Counted from the stretch's first letter, positions 36,543 through 49,076 are shown. The stretch: 64,000 nucleotides of DNA from Stratiolaelaps scimitus (GCA_019614645.1 JABWDB010000008.1:11184501-11248500); one strand, 5' to 3'. Numbers and translations: made by a program. The notes: generated by a model from the sequence alone, not told the origin.

Positions 36543-38184
36543 CTCTGTATCTATCTCTATCGATGTATGGCCAACTGAGGCAGGAGAGATCGACACTTGA
36601 TCCTATTTCGTCCTATCAAACCTTGGCCTGAACCTATCGTTTTATACTGGAACATTATCTTTATTACGGCTAGTAGCCCCGCCCGGTTCCATCTTCGTTT
36701 CGGGCACAATCCAGGTCGATGGGTGGAGCATTCAAGTACGCACTGCGTGCTTGGATACGAACGAGATATGTTTGTTACGATAAGTAAATACGGGGCGGAC
36801 CTTAGGGTAGAAGTAATGCAATCAACCGTGCAAAAACGAGGTCGTCGAGGAAACTCAACACAGCCGTTTGTAACCATTATATAGATAGGCATTTCATTAG
36901 AACCTGGAACCACTCGTAGATGCATGCGGTCTGCGCCCGAAGTTGACAAGCGCCATCTCATTGTTTGAAAACTTTGATAACTGGAAGTGCAACGTGGATC
37001 CTTTAAAATAATGCGCGGTGCATGTCTCCTCGGGACCCAATGATTGCCGTCCTTAAACTTTCATCAAAGCGACAAGGCATTCGATGGGACATCAGGGGCG
37101 CTGTCTATTATGAGCTACTCCCGTATAACTGAAACGTCTCTGGCCCCGTATACTGCCAGCAACTGGACCACTTGAGATGGATCACTGAGTAGGAGCGTCT
37201 AGAGTTGGTCAAAAGGACTGTGGTGTAATCTTCCACGACAGTAACGTCCGGCTACACGTATTTTTGATGTTCCGTAAGAAGCACTTGATTTGTACTGGGA
37301 TAGTTTACCTTATCTACTACAGAGTCCAGACCTTGCCCCGTTTCGGACCACCACCTTTTTTCGGCATTCTCTCGAGGGTTGTCTAGTTGGGATATGTAGA
37401 GGTTGCTCGCCCAAAAATTTAAGATGAAATACGCTGTAGGCGGCCGATAACGTAACATGTAAACATGGTATCAACGCCTACAAATCAGGACGACAAAAAA
37501 TCGCTCTGAATTTACAATTGGTGGCAAGTGAACCAAAAAGTCGTGTGCACGTGTCACTACTCCGTCTTGTTTTCTTTTCCGCTTGCCAAATACCTGCCAA
37601 GCCTATAGGCAAAACAAACCTAAGTAAGCGATCGAGTGATCCCATTATTGCGGTCTTTTGATGAAACCCAACTGTCGAACAATCTGTTGACCAAGGGCCA
37701 CATATGATACACTATGACCGTTGATACCACTCGCTGAAGCACCGGTCCATTAGAATCTCAGATTTGGGTTATTCTTTAGTATTTCTAAGGGTAATAGTGT
37801 AAGGGAACCAAGACGATGAGACGACTATAATAGTATAATATAAGACAATAAAAAAGGATACCTACCCTGACGAGAAGAAGATATGGGAGACCCTGTCGCT
37901 GTGGCCTCTGCCGCCGTTGCAGTGTGCGGCTGCTGTTTTTGTTGAGGTGAAACGCCGCTGGCAGTAATCGACGTATTTCGTGTTACCGGAGGACCGGTTT
38001 GCGGAGCACTTCCAGCAGCAGGGAGCGTCGCGCCACCCTTCATTTTTCCGGGAGTTCCTCGCGGTCCGGAAGGCCGAGCTGCGAGAGACTTCGGCTTAGG
38101 CGGTGGCGTCGAATTGCTAGCCTCAATTGGCAATTCCTCATCCAAAAGCTCGAACCCAGTGGATCCCTCGTCCGTCTCAGACAT
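31731..38184 (-). CDS. PRRC1: Protein PRRC1, 6 coding exons
   Basis: Proline-rich coiled-coil protein 1, a Golgi/ER-exit-site associated protein with a C-terminal domain related to the inosine/xanthosine triphosphatase-like (DUF84) fold. Exons on the minus strand: 38184-37862, 34718-34657, 33856-33754, 33438-33173, 32626-32323, 32025-31731. Phases close to 450 aa (human 445). Exon 1 begins MSETDEGSTGFELLDEELP and is Pro/Ser/Ala-rich. Exon 4 holds the start of the conserved domain (FSGGTLSIVVASDKND, IQDAFWDVFGRATVEG). Exon 5 has QPVGFTAGLKAAEDR, AVEGFVAELSTDRW and YTQATPLE. Exon 6 has TIGEVAADAL and LIYQAARSLAFIYQQRL. An acceptor (TTTGCAG) just upstream of the ATG implies a non-coding first exon. 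The short exon 2 boundary (34718, or 34697 using the next AG) and the exon 1 donor (37862 or 37866) are the least certain points. Confidence 0.93.
35395..36055. repeat. Cluster of simple repeats in PRRC1 intron 1
   Basis: CT-rich tract near 35405-35432, (CAG)n-type stretch near 35848-35868, (GAC)n at 35952-35973 and (GT)n at 36038-36054, within an unusually GC-rich segment for this window. Open frames here are repeat-driven. The GC-rich composition could mark a regulatory element. Confidence 0.7.
36510..36541. repeat. GA dinucleotide microsatellite
   Basis: About 15 uninterrupted GA units in PRRC1 intron 1, antisense to the gene a CT tract. Confidence 0.95.
36880..37460 (+). mobile_element. 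Degenerate mariner-family transposase remnant (second lineage)
   Basis: Translated on the plus strand with frame jumps, this gives LITGSATWILQNNA (relic of the first catalytic block, normally VTGDEKWI.YDN). WDIRGAVYYELLPYN follows, with VYCQQLDHL (36.9-37.2 kb), and GVIFHDSNVRLHV replaces the HDNARPH block. QSPDLAPFRTTTFFRHSLEG corresponds to the YSPDLAPSDYHLF region. Stops and frameshifts are present, so it is inactive. Its wording differs from the copy at the left edge of the window, so it comes from another mariner lineage. It lies in PRRC1 intron 1, antisense to the gene. Confidence 0.88.
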
Positions 38185-39919
38185 AGTTGTACTGCAAACA
38201 TCCATAGGAAAAACACAATTTTTTTTAGTGCACTATAGCATATACTAACTGGCGATGCACGGTAACACTCGATTCGGCTAATGGTACGATATCAACAATG
38301 TGCAGCAGTTTTTTTTTTTACTTCAAAGATATAAAGAAGTGCTTCGTTTCTATAAAGAAACGTAATCTACACAACCCTATGCTCAAGCCCGTTAGACGAG
38401 TGAGCGGTAGGATTGCCTCTCTCTCGAAGAAGAAGAAGATGCCGCTTCCGCAGATTACGTTATGCGCAGATAGAAACAAATGCAACGTTGAATTCATTTA
38501 ATTCTCGTAGATTTTTCATAGACAGACTTTTCCATTGGGCTTAATTTTCATAACAATACGCTTTCGTGAAATAAACGAAATAACATTAATTTGATCATTA
38601 TGTCGACTAGACATCACCAAGAGTTGAGGACCAGTGTATGAGCCATTCATGAAACGGATTACATCTGCGAGTTGTTGCTGTTATTACGAACATTACTGCT
38701 GTAATCTTCAAAACCCGACGAATTTCGACCTCTTTGTCCGACAGTTCGCTGTCAGTATGTGCTAGCTAGAAGACAAGCGGGCGTCCAGGACCAGCAGCAT
38801 GAATGGATGAAGGCCGGCCGGTGCAATAATCAAAGCAGTCGCCCTGTGCGACTAAATACGATATTGTCACATAGAAGTCTGGTTTCAGTTGCAGTACACG
38901 ACAACGATAATAGCTATTTCAAATATATGATGTTGTTTCCCTTCACCCTTTCAGTGTCCACGGCTTTCTACTTCGTTAATGAGTAATGAGCAAATCTGAT
39001 TTATATGCAAACACGTCGCACTGTGTGGCAATAGCGCGGCTGTAGTGTGACGCCATCAGTTCCACGGTGGATATGGCGCACCGATCGAAAAAAGTTCGAC
39101 TATGTCGTGAACTTCGCCAAGCTGCTAGAGGTAGCCGTTTACTGAAAGCTCGTAATCTTACAACAACATGCTCGTTTCTCCACGAACAGATTATATAGAA
39201 TAGATATTTCGTTACAAATACACCCGCACATAGACGATGGTCATGACATCTCTATAATGCTGGCGATATTTGAAGGTGAACTTCAATGCTTGTCAGAATT
39301 CTATACGATAGGTGCTGCCTCGCAGTACTTCAGCATAGTAATACATTCGCAATTCGTGCCTAAGGCGAACGTGATCTGGAAATGGATCTCTTTGAAATAC
39401 GGTCAAAAATTTTATCAAAACTACTACGAAAGCTTTTGTCCTCACACGACCACGTTTTGGTCATGATCGTGAAGTTGTGCTTCTGGACATTGTTAGCCGT
39501 TTCGGTTGTTCTGATGGGATTGGAAATTATCGACTACGTCAGATTCGGCACGAGCTGACGTAGTCAAATATATGTCACTCATTTTCCGCTGATGATCGCA
39601 AATGAACTGTCGGTAGGCTCCTATCTCTGACAACTCAAAGTGTCGCGTCAGCTGTTCGACAAAGAGTGGTGTATCGCGGAGACAGTGGACGAGCCGTTTT
39701 CCGTTGAAACGTGAAGTCCTAGGACGCGCTTTACATAGGCAGGCAGTACACGACCTGAGTCTCAAAGCTGACTACTTGTGAGGCAGTCCCATATTAGCTG
39801 CATCTCATACGCAAGGAGCTTTGCGAAGGATCGACAAGCCCGAGGCCCAGGTTTGTGACCCAATTCTTGAGAGAAACTAGCGCCTCTTGGAGTTTGTATC
39901 GGCTAGCGTTGGTAGAGCA
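38185..39919. other. PRRC1 upstream region
   Basis: Begins with the acceptor of the PRRC1 5'UTR intron. An 11-bp inverted repeat (GACTACGTCAG...CTGACGTAGTC) lies at 39532-39565. ORFs at 39257-39466 (plus) and 39493-39765 (minus) have no recognised domain or splice context. Confidence 0.4.
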
Positions 39920-40101
39920 AAAGGCAGTCGGCATATAGAAGAAGCTTCACTTGTGACCAGCGTTTCTTGATCTCGTCCGCCGAGTGCTCTGAATGTCAAA
40001 GTGAAAAGATTCTTTGAGGCGCGGGAGCTCAAATGCCTCGTTGTCGAATTTATGACGCGCATGAATGGATGAAGGGAAACTCCCATTGTTCTTATCAGAT
40101 G

Positions 40102-40135
<34 letters not shown>

Positions 40136-40430
40136 GTTGGACGGAGAGCAAAGAAGACCCTGGTGAACTTAAGTCTAGTCTGACTTTGTGAAGAGACACA
40201 GGAGGGAGCATAAGTGGGCGATAGTGTTTCGACCTATACCCAGATCAGATTATCGATTTGCACGTCAGAACCTCGAGCTCACCGCGGGGACCATGTCGTT
40301 TGTAAATTACATCGCGCCGATATGGGCTAAGTCGTAGCCGAGTTGGTCTGCGCCGTTCGAGACTAAATCCCTGAGGCGCGCACAAGTCAGACGGAACGCT
40401 TCGACTAGGCTCTTGGCAAGGCGCGGAACC
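39920..40430 (+). pseudogene. Dispersed degenerate 28S rDNA fragment
   Basis: The segment reads as 28S rRNA in the plus orientation. GAGTGCTCTGAATGTCAAAGTG begins at 39982. CAAATGCCTCG at 40030 is followed by GACGCGCATGAATGGATGAA. The near-universal AGCGAAACCACAGCCAAGGGAACGGGCTTGG-type segment begins at 40104, and GAAGACCC...TCTAGTCTGACTTTGTGAAGAGACAC runs to 40199. Matching the known rRNA order, about 35 bases are missing between GCGCGGG and CAAATGCC, and substitutions are frequent. The remaining part to 40430 resembles the 3' end of the molecule more weakly. It is isolated and incomplete, hence a pseudogene. Confidence 0.85.
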
Positions 40431-42549
40431 GACGTGGTTTTGTGTTACCCATATTTGTAGCGAGAGAACTTTCAGATAGATTGCCCGCAGGCGCGACCAG
40501 TTACCCGGGCGGCAAGGTCACGCCGCCCTCCCACTATTTCTCGCATCGGTTCTGATTCCGCCTCGTAATTTGACACTGATCGTAACATCGGGCTAATACG
40601 ACCGATCCTGATCACTGCACGATAGATACAGACGGATGAAGATATCGACAGATCAGACAAAGGTCAAAGCGCCTCCGTATGCGTGGGCAAGGAAACTGAC
40701 CGGGACCGTGAGAAAGCAATACAGACCGAAAGCGAATGACGAGAGCGACAAAGTGACAGGCAAGAGCGGCAGGAGGAAATAGCGTCCAATTCCAGACGCT
40801 ACGCCGCCAGGACGATTGGCCATACAACCTCATTATGGCGACATAAAACATACAATGCGATAAAAGACTATACATATGCAGTTTCAGATTATGTCCGGAA
40901 TTCTAATTCTAAATTTTTTTTAATTCTAAAATTCGGTGATGATCTAATTGTTTGATAACAAATTAGTTTCCATGCTAATTGTTTAGCAAGTGAACAATAC
41001 CCGGGAACACGAAAAGAGGGGTATGAATGATTGCTTCTCTTTTTCTTATCCGAGCGCATAATCAGCGAAATGCAGTAACTTTTTTTGCGGCGATACAACT
41101 TTCTAGCAAGCATTTTCCAAGCTTGTCAATACACGGACCCTCGCACGCGATACCATACATATCTACCAAACACGATTGTAGAATCAACGAAGAAAGCGCA
41201 GCTTCTCCCCGAATCTGCAACAGCATCGCGTCGAGATCGTGGTAAGTACCCCTATATATAGATCATGCAGTCGTCCAATGAGCGTTCTCCCATAGCCACG
41301 ATCCGTATCGTAACAACAGTATCGGAAACATCTCCACCAGCGATATCCGAAACCTATTCGTTCGATATAACGACGCCAAACTACAGCAAATAGCTGCACA
41401 CGTCTCTCGCTATCACATTTTCAAGGCAGACGCAAACAGGCGCTCTTCCTTTCACTCAGGAGGAAGCCATAACAATGTCCGTTTACGTTGACAGCATTGC
41501 GCAGCAGCAATACCAAACAAACAAACTAACTAACTAACGAACGTCACTCTATACGACAACAAGCGACTATATTTATTTATTCATTGTGCCATCCTGCCAA
41601 CTGTCTATTCACACTTAAAACGGCCACCAAACAGCTAGAGCTGGCAGCCAACGTCTATCCCCAATGAATGGAGCATACCTTGTTATTACTATTGCTACTA
41701 CTGTTTTATACAGACGTTTTAAATTATAATGAACATAAAACAACGCTCATAGTATCCTGGCCGTCCACGAACCTCTTCGAACATCGCGAGCAGGGCTTGG
41801 GGAAGAGAGAGGGAGAGAGAGAGAGAGATCCGAGTGCTAACACCACCACCAACATCTACTAACGCCTCCGCCACAGACGTCTCTGTTGCTGGGGAAGGAA
41901 GTTGCTTTAACGAGCGAGTAACAAGTCTACCCTTCTGAACTCCCTCGGACAGATTTCAGTCTATTGTACAATTTCAAACAGCCTGTTCCGATGACTAACT
42001 GAATGAATGAATCAATTTGAATAAAGCTAGCTGATCGTTACTGTTGCCAACTGTCGTTGTTACCGACCTCAGCGCGACTTGCGCCAGCTCCAATAAGCTG
42101 ACGCGGGGGGGGTTCCAGTACGTTGTTGCTACTGTTGACGGCGCACGGCGACGACAACGATGGCAGCAACAACAACAATAACACCACCAACAACAACAAC
42201 AAAGTCGGCGTTCGACTATGCGTTAACAAGATTCGAACGTGACTGATGAACGTAATCGTATACGTTTCCACATTCATATGCTTTCGCCTCTGTTGGCGAG
42301 TTTCATTAGCTCCGAAATGTCTGATCTCACCAGACACCGAGGAAGCGGAAGCGTTTCTGGCTCTCAGAAGTGACAACGCTCGCCTGTCTCGCTCGAAGGT
42401 CTACTGACGACAGGACTACCGTCGACACAATAACAGATAGCGCTGCTGCGCAGTAAAATAGATGGACGGTAGGGGCGAATGTGGTGGCCTGGAGATTATT
42501 TCACCCCTTAGGAGGTGAACGATTAGCTTCGTGCCCTGTTGTCCTGAAC

Positions 42550-42589
<40 letters not shown>

Positions 42590-44344
42590 TAAAGATGTTC
42601 ATGACAAATCTATGTGTCGATAAAATGAAGGAGACAGCAGGCCTGAAGGGAAATATATACGGGAGCTTGCAACATACGCATACAAATTGTGCAACAAGTA
42701 ACAATAACTGTATAATTTAATACAACTACAATTTCGAAACGCGAGCGGCTTAAGACCTATCAGCAATCAGCATCAGTCATGATGAATAATCATCTCTCGG
42801 GAAGCGGACACGTACACACATTACTTCGAAGTGGAAGCATTAGTAGAAATATATGTGTAACACTCACCGTCAGCAGTGGATCCGATTCTCCGCTAGCGAA
42901 AACAAACAAGACACAACGACAAAGCTCGCCTCACGCAGCGCAAAAGTACGCTACTGTTCGTGTTTGACACCGATCGCTGACAACTTCACTGTCCCTGCGT
43001 TGATTCCAATGTGAACAATACAATTGCTATCTCAGAGTGAAACTCATCGAATAACAAAAATGGGACTAATCCTGTGCAACGAAACAATAAGCAGGAAATA
43101 AAGACGTATCCTCTGTCACACAGCCACTTCGTAATGGTGGTCGTGGCGGTGGTGATGCCGCTCCTGAATCACTTATTGGTTAACGTCTGAATCAGCAACG
43201 CTTGCAGCTGACTGTATGGATTGTCTAGCAGGCTCCTTGCACACCTCCTGTATTCTGGATTCGTCAATGCACCGCCGCTGCTCCTACTCCTGTTGCCTAC
43301 GCTCACGGTCGAACGTCGCCTGATCTCGGCAGTTCCACAGACCCCCAGCCTCCTGCAGGCGGCGCTCGTAGTCGCTTTTTGAGAGTAGATATATTCGTTC
43401 GTTCGTCAGGCAAACAGCTGGTTGGCTGCTGGTGTCGCTGCTGTTGGCCGAGAAGCTCGGACGGGCAGGCAGATTGATAGGCAACTGGCGACGTCGTCCT
43501 ATGAAGCGGGCGGGAAACAGCAGCTGCGACGGAAGCGGTGTTTACACCCATCAAGTCATTGGCTTGTGGTGCGTGATCGTTTGCGATGGTGGCGCTTTGC
43601 GAAGACCCTCGCCACCGGCGCGAAGGGAATCGCGGGCTTCTGCAAAGGGTCAATACCGCGAGCGTTTGAAAATCGTCGCCGGTGAGCACTTAAACACATC
43701 GATTACGTGTGACATGGAGCGAGGCGACGGCCAGCACAGCTGGACGATCGAGGATCATAGAATTTCGGTGTCGCGCGGGCGTTACGAAAAGGTTGCTAAT
43801 CTATTCGATGCTGATTGTGGTCTAATTTTAGCGTAGCTGAATTAACACAGGTTCCCGAAACAGGCAGGAGTTCTAGGAGAACTTTTACCGAGGCGTCCAG
43901 TTCATGAGCTCCCGCAACGGATAGCAAGAGGGATCGGTGTTGCTTTTTGGTGAAAACAAAGGACTCTTGCCAAACAGCTGAGCGCGACCGTGAATTCGGA
44001 ACCCCGTTCAAACTGAACACAGACTACATTTTTACCCTCCTACCTGAGCGGTAATTTGTATGTTCAGAATAGTGTACTCATAAGATCAGTAGGTGGTGAT
44101 CGGGAGGCTGCATTTCACGGTAAAGCGCATAGATAAGGCGGCCCTGTTCATACTTGCTTACCCCTCAGCAGGAATAATATTCAATACGTATTTTTGGGTT
44201 CCAGAAAAAAATCATGTTCTCAATTAGTATTTGCAACCGATGCACCTGATGTTGTCGTTTTAAAGACAAGACTGCGCGACACCCTTAGAAGTTGAACAAC
44301 TTCTATCTAAACATCTGTACTGTGTTGTTAAGAGTATTGCAGCG
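40431..44344. other. Divergent intergenic region between PRRC1 and CHID1
   Basis: No coding exon is supported. Candidate untranslated leader exons exist: plus-strand donor GTG|GTAAGTACC at about 41243 (possible CHID1 leader) and minus-strand donors CTG|GTGAGATC near 42327 and ACG|GTGAGTGT near 42863 (possible PRRC1 leaders). GA runs lie near 41805-41828 and at 42553-42588. Overlapping open frames at 43284-43836 lack family signatures. Confidence 0.4.
42553..42588. repeat. GA dinucleotide microsatellite
   Basis: About 18 GA units in the PRRC1-CHID1 spacer. Confidence 0.95.
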
Positions 44345-47300
44345 ATGAGGCTTTTTCTCGGATCTATACTTTTGTCCGTGACAGCGTGCGAGCTATCTTC
44401 GAAAAGCAAAGTGAGTATCTTCTGGCGTCGCCCTATGTTTTAGATGTAGATATTGTCTCCAATTGTACTGAGTTGCGAATTATGTGTGCAGTTACGCGAT
44501 ATTTGCCGGCGTTAGTATAAAGACAGCAAACAGCAACATGGCCTGGTGGCCCTTACTACTTCTACGTGTACTCATTCGTCTGTCACAGATGATCCCATTC
44601 AGCCGTCTGTCATATAGCTATACTGTATAGCATATAGCTATATACATATAGGTATACTGCCCATTTATCATTCACTCAATTTATCGATATATCGAGTTGA
44701 GCATTGCAGCTATTATACCTAGACCGATTGCTATTTGTTTGTATACCTGCCAGACAGCAGCTTACCTGCGGTAAGATCGCCATAACCTGATTCGTGCGAT
44801 TTTGCTTTAGCTCAGCAGCAACCTGCTGAGCAAAAAATAATTGGGCTTCGAATTGCAAAGGTCACGAAATATGACGGTCTCATAAGGTCTCAGGAAAACG
44901 TTCAGAGCCGACATCATAGCAGAGAATCGTCTCAAAGATGCTATTTTAATGGATTCGATTTGACTCAGCAGAAGGCTGACCTAAATCATGTGTGAAGGAT
45001 ATCTATTTTGTCCAGTATTGGAGAAACGAGTTACGTGAAGCGAACCGCAGAGCGAACCTGATATCCAAACACGCAAGAAGGGTAATGATTGCCTAGGGTG
45101 TTGCAAGGACTTCGAAATTGTTCTCACAGCCCGGTCGGTGGCAAAGCTGGTGGCATGACAGGATCCAGACGATCGACCTAGAAGTTTTCATGTTTGCACG
45201 ATCATCTGTATATAAAAAGCTAAACACAGATTTTATACGATTATCAATGTCTCGAATTATATTCGGGTGTCGCACGCATGTTAACTGTGTACGTACGTAC
45301 ATGTTACGCATGTAATGGCGTTAATAACTTTCAGGAGGTAAAGCCTGTGGAACCTGGGGAGGAGAGTGTCTTCGATCGCGGTCTCGTTTCTGACAAAGTC
45401 ACCTGGAAGAGTATAGTCAAGTACCGGAACTCTTATAGTAAGCTTCTTGAGCAGCATAGGAATTTCTCGGGTGATGTGCTCGCTTACGTTACGCCGGTAA
45501 GTTGCTGAATCGAGATTTGGCCAAATTCTGATTTTTTTTTATTTCTCATGAGATACCTCAGCAATTCGTCGGAATATATTTACTAAACATGGCCTTTAGA
45601 ATCTCAAGAAGAAGGCGCATCCATGACGCGCTTGAGAACAGTGCAGGAAGCTGATGAAGCTGAACAGTGATGTACATACATAGATAATGCTGTAGTCCCT
45701 GTAATAGCTGGGGCGGCAGCATCGCACTACGCGAGGGAACAGCTTACATAAGTAGACCCGATATGTCCCCCGATTCAAAGCCTCCCGTGGCCATAACGAA
45801 GTGTGGATTTTCCCTCTCGACATTTCTCGTACATATGCCAGCATATGGATGAATGCCGAGAAGGGTGTAATAGGCGAAGGGCTGGGGCAGCCACCAACGG
45901 AGTATCTACTTAACATAAATGTATATATATAATATATATATTAATGATTTCGAGTTTTTAGTCCCAAAAGTTTGTGAATTATTTACTTAGGTTAAGTACA
46001 TCACATGCTCTCAGCATTTCGATAGAACTTAAGAACTATTATGCGGTTTATCGTATGGTGGCGCCGTCCAGTGGAACAATCATGGTTACGACGTGGCAAA
46101 GACGTTTGGCTCGAAATTCACGCAAGTGTCACCGGTGTGGCTTCAGCTGAGGTATGACTCCAGTTCGGCCTTCGTAATTTCCGGACAGCATGACATCGAC
46201 AGCGGATGGATTCGTGAAGTGCGCGATACTGGGGCAAAAATGCGTAAGTCTTCCCTACTTAGGAAATACAGGGGGAACAGTGAGTTGGCAGGGAGGTATT
46301 GAACTTCAATTATTACTATAATTGAAGTTTTGTTGTCATTGTATAGAGTATGGAAAACGTCAAGGCAACTGAAGATACAGAAGCGGGACTACGAGCCCCC
46401 ACATATCACCAGCGACCTCTAACCGGTGCGTCGGAATATACATTGCAGTGCCCCGAATCCTGTTTGAGGGCTGGTCCCCGCAGCAGGTTCACGATCTCTC
46501 GGTGTCATCTGGAAAGGTTGCCACGTTGGGAAAAGTGCTTACCAAATTCGCAAATGAGAACAATTTCGATGGTTACGTCTTTGAGCTCTGGTCTCAGTAC
46601 AACTATGGTGGAAAATTGGCATCGTGAGTTAGCTCTTCGTTACAAATATATATATATAATAATTATTAAAGCTATGCGTCGGAGGACAGTGCTTTTCTTT
46701 TTCTGTGTGCGCTGAATACAACCATCGTCATTTTATTTACCCTCTGCCCGCTCTTTTTATCGTCGTTTTAGCGAGCTCATCGCGATCATCCAGGGCCTGT
46801 GGCCGTCCTTATCAATGGCCGGCCTATCACTGGTCCTGGTCATCCCTCCCCCACTATACGACGATATACCGGGAATGTTCTCTCGCAGTCACTTCGATAG
46901 CCTAAAGGACCACGTGTCGGCCTTCTCACTAATGACCTATGACTACTCGAACGCGCAGAGGTACGTATATGAGAGGCATCGATGAAAATACACTACAACG
47001 CAATTGTAGCTACTAGCCACATGTAAAGCAATGCAAGATAAAACCCCTTTAATAGTGCTCTCGGTACCTAGTCAACTTGCACCAACTCGTAGTGGAAAAG
47101 GAGTCGCTGTTTGTGAATTTAAAAACGCGGTTGATGCGCGCTTCGAAACAAACCCAAGACAATATGTTGATCCAATCTTATTCTCGGTTGTAAATAAGAC
47201 CCTTTGTTCGGAGAAGCCCAAAGAAACAGATACTGTTTCCTCTGTTGTATCGCGGAAAGAGTTTTGCTTAAGAAGAGCGCGTTGCGTCTCTCGCTTCAGG

Positions 47301-47913
47301 CCGGGTCCCAACGCTCCACTGGAGTGGATACGTCAATGCGTCGAGCATTTGGTGCCCGCGGGCGACGCTGGAGACGAAGATGTCGCTAAATACCGGCGGA
47401 AGATACTCGTGGGACTCAATTTTTACGGTTACGACTACACGGCTCAAGGAGGTAGTTCCGCTATCCTCGGGCACCAGTTCGCTCAACTGCTACAAAAATA
47501 CAAGCCGAAGATCAGCTGGAGCGAGCAATTCGCTGAGCACTACGTTCAGATTCGAGGGTACGTTTAACCAGCCTCTCTCCGCCTGTGATTTTCATAGTGC
47601 GCTAGAAGCTGTGATGAAATGGCCTTTTGCTCAACGTTAACATTCATACTAACACGCCCAGCGATTGGTTCCATATGCTACGATGTCGTTGTTGTTGATG
47701 AGGGACTTTGCTTTTCAAGCAAAGTATACAAATATTTCGCCTGTCTAATTAATTTCCTCTTTTTACATGTGCAGTTCTGAGGGACATCATATGGTGTTCT
47801 TTCCGACGCTGAAATCCATATCTTCTCGGATTGAGCTGGCTACCCAACTTCGGACCGGATTGTCGATCTGGGAAATCGGTCAAGGAATGGATTACTTCTA
47901 TGATCTACTATAG
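44345..47913 (+). CDS. CHID1: Chitinase domain-containing protein 1 (CHID1/SI-CLP), 7 exons
   Basis: A GH18-family chitinase-like lectin of the secretory/lysosomal pathway. Exons: 44345-44410, 45335-45496, 46072-46243, 46449-46623, 46772-46960, 47300-47557, 47775-47913. All phases agree, giving 386 aa (human 393). The start gives a signal peptide ([19 protein letters not shown]), then the family-typical [17 protein letters not shown]. Strand and loop motifs include [52 protein letters not shown] and a C-terminal [18 protein letters not shown]. The GH18 catalytic motif is degenerate: FDGYVFELW (Asp 174, Glu 179) lacks the middle aspartates of DxxDxDxE, as in other SI-CLPs, so chitinolysis is not expected. 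An acceptor directly before the ATG (TATTGCAG|CG) implies a non-coding first exon upstream. Confidence 0.95.
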
Positions 47914-48127
47914 ATGACTTTCCGTGTCTACAAAGTGGAACCGTCGAATGCAACGCCTCGATTACTATTCACTTTCGGAAATTTTCCATAGAGTAAAGTG
48001 TACTGTACATATTCCGCTTGCGGCGTCGAGTTCATCCAAGAACCTGACTTGGGTTGGCACGCACCCCTTTGGATGAAGTGTCTACGAACACATTGATCGG
48101 AACACGTGCTGCAAACGTTCGAAGATC

Positions 48128-48133
48128 AATAAA
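48128..48133 (+). terminator. Poly(A) signal of CHID1
   Basis: AATAAA about 215 bases downstream of the CHID1 TAG stop. Confidence 0.6.
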
Positions 48134-48786
48134 TGATTAACTAATCAAACGACGAAGTTGCTATTGTTGCCTATATAGGCTTGTTTTCACGGAAATCGTT
48201 AAGAAAGAATACATTCACACATTCAACTAACTTGCACGTATCGAATGCTTTTAATTCTCCCACCCGCCGTCGAGTGGAGCAGCTTCTCGGATCCTGCTCA
48301 GCTGGGTCAGCGAAGCAGCATAAATCAGCTGTGAGGACTCCACCTCCATGCACGTGTTGTGAAGCATAGCTGGCTTGAGACGCGAGAAGGGAGGCAATGA
48401 CGTTGGCAATATGCGTTCGGCTCCTCTAAAGTGAAACCTTTCTTGATCTCTTAAATTTTATTGAACTCTCAGTTTCTCTCAGTTTGTGGCGGTCTCATTT
48501 GTGTTACTCGTACACCCATTTGCAATATTTATGCTCGAGTCATGTGGCATTTTCATCAGAGATTTGTATTGATTTTGTACAGATTTTGTATTAAACAATC
48601 ACGACATTCTACTATTCGTGTACTGTCGAAACTGTGAGGCCTCACCTACTGATAATGCTTCTAAAGCCATCAATCAGTTGACTTAAATAAAGAGAGAGAG
48701 AACATAAGAACAAACCTGTTGGGTCAAACTTTACCGAAGAACAACGAAGGTTGCGAATCAACATCGATATAGCGAAGGACCTAGTA

Positions 48787-48792
48787 TTTATT
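48787..48792 (-). terminator. Poly(A) signal of the Kish gene
   Basis: AATAAA on the minus strand (TTTATT on plus), about 285 bases after the Kish stop codon. Confidence 0.5.
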
Positions 48793-49076
48793 TCATTATA
48801 AAAATAGTGTATTTACACGCGCGAAAGGAGGATGTTACTGAGAATCCTCTCGAAACAGGTCCTTTCTTTCTCTGCACCAGAGCCTGTAATCCCTATAGAG
48901 TAATATTCTTGATTCATTCATAGAATTGTCATTACGACAAGACGCAAAAACCAGTGATGATAGAGTGATCATTGATGGGTTAGCGACTGGCGGTACGATG
49001 TGGTATGATAGGACAATGATGATAACGTGCGAGCCTCAACCCCTCGAGAGCGCGACGGCTGAAGCACGTGCCCGCT

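Noticed and set aside
43284..43836. Open frames of 66-134 codons on both strands
   Set aside because: Both strands are open at once in a GC-rich stretch, the longest plus frame starts at a non-ATG codon, and there is no recognisable protein family.
45596..45916. 106-codon minus-strand ORF within CHID1 intron 2
   Set aside because: Considered as a transposon or rRNA remnant, but neither a reverse transcriptase/transposase motif nor a convincing rRNA match could be identified.
47031..47567. A longer ORF extending upstream of CHID1 exon 6
   Set aside because: The upstream part is intron. The homologous protein begins after the acceptor at 47299, the preceding exon ends in matching phase 2, and the intronic translation has no CHID1 similarity.
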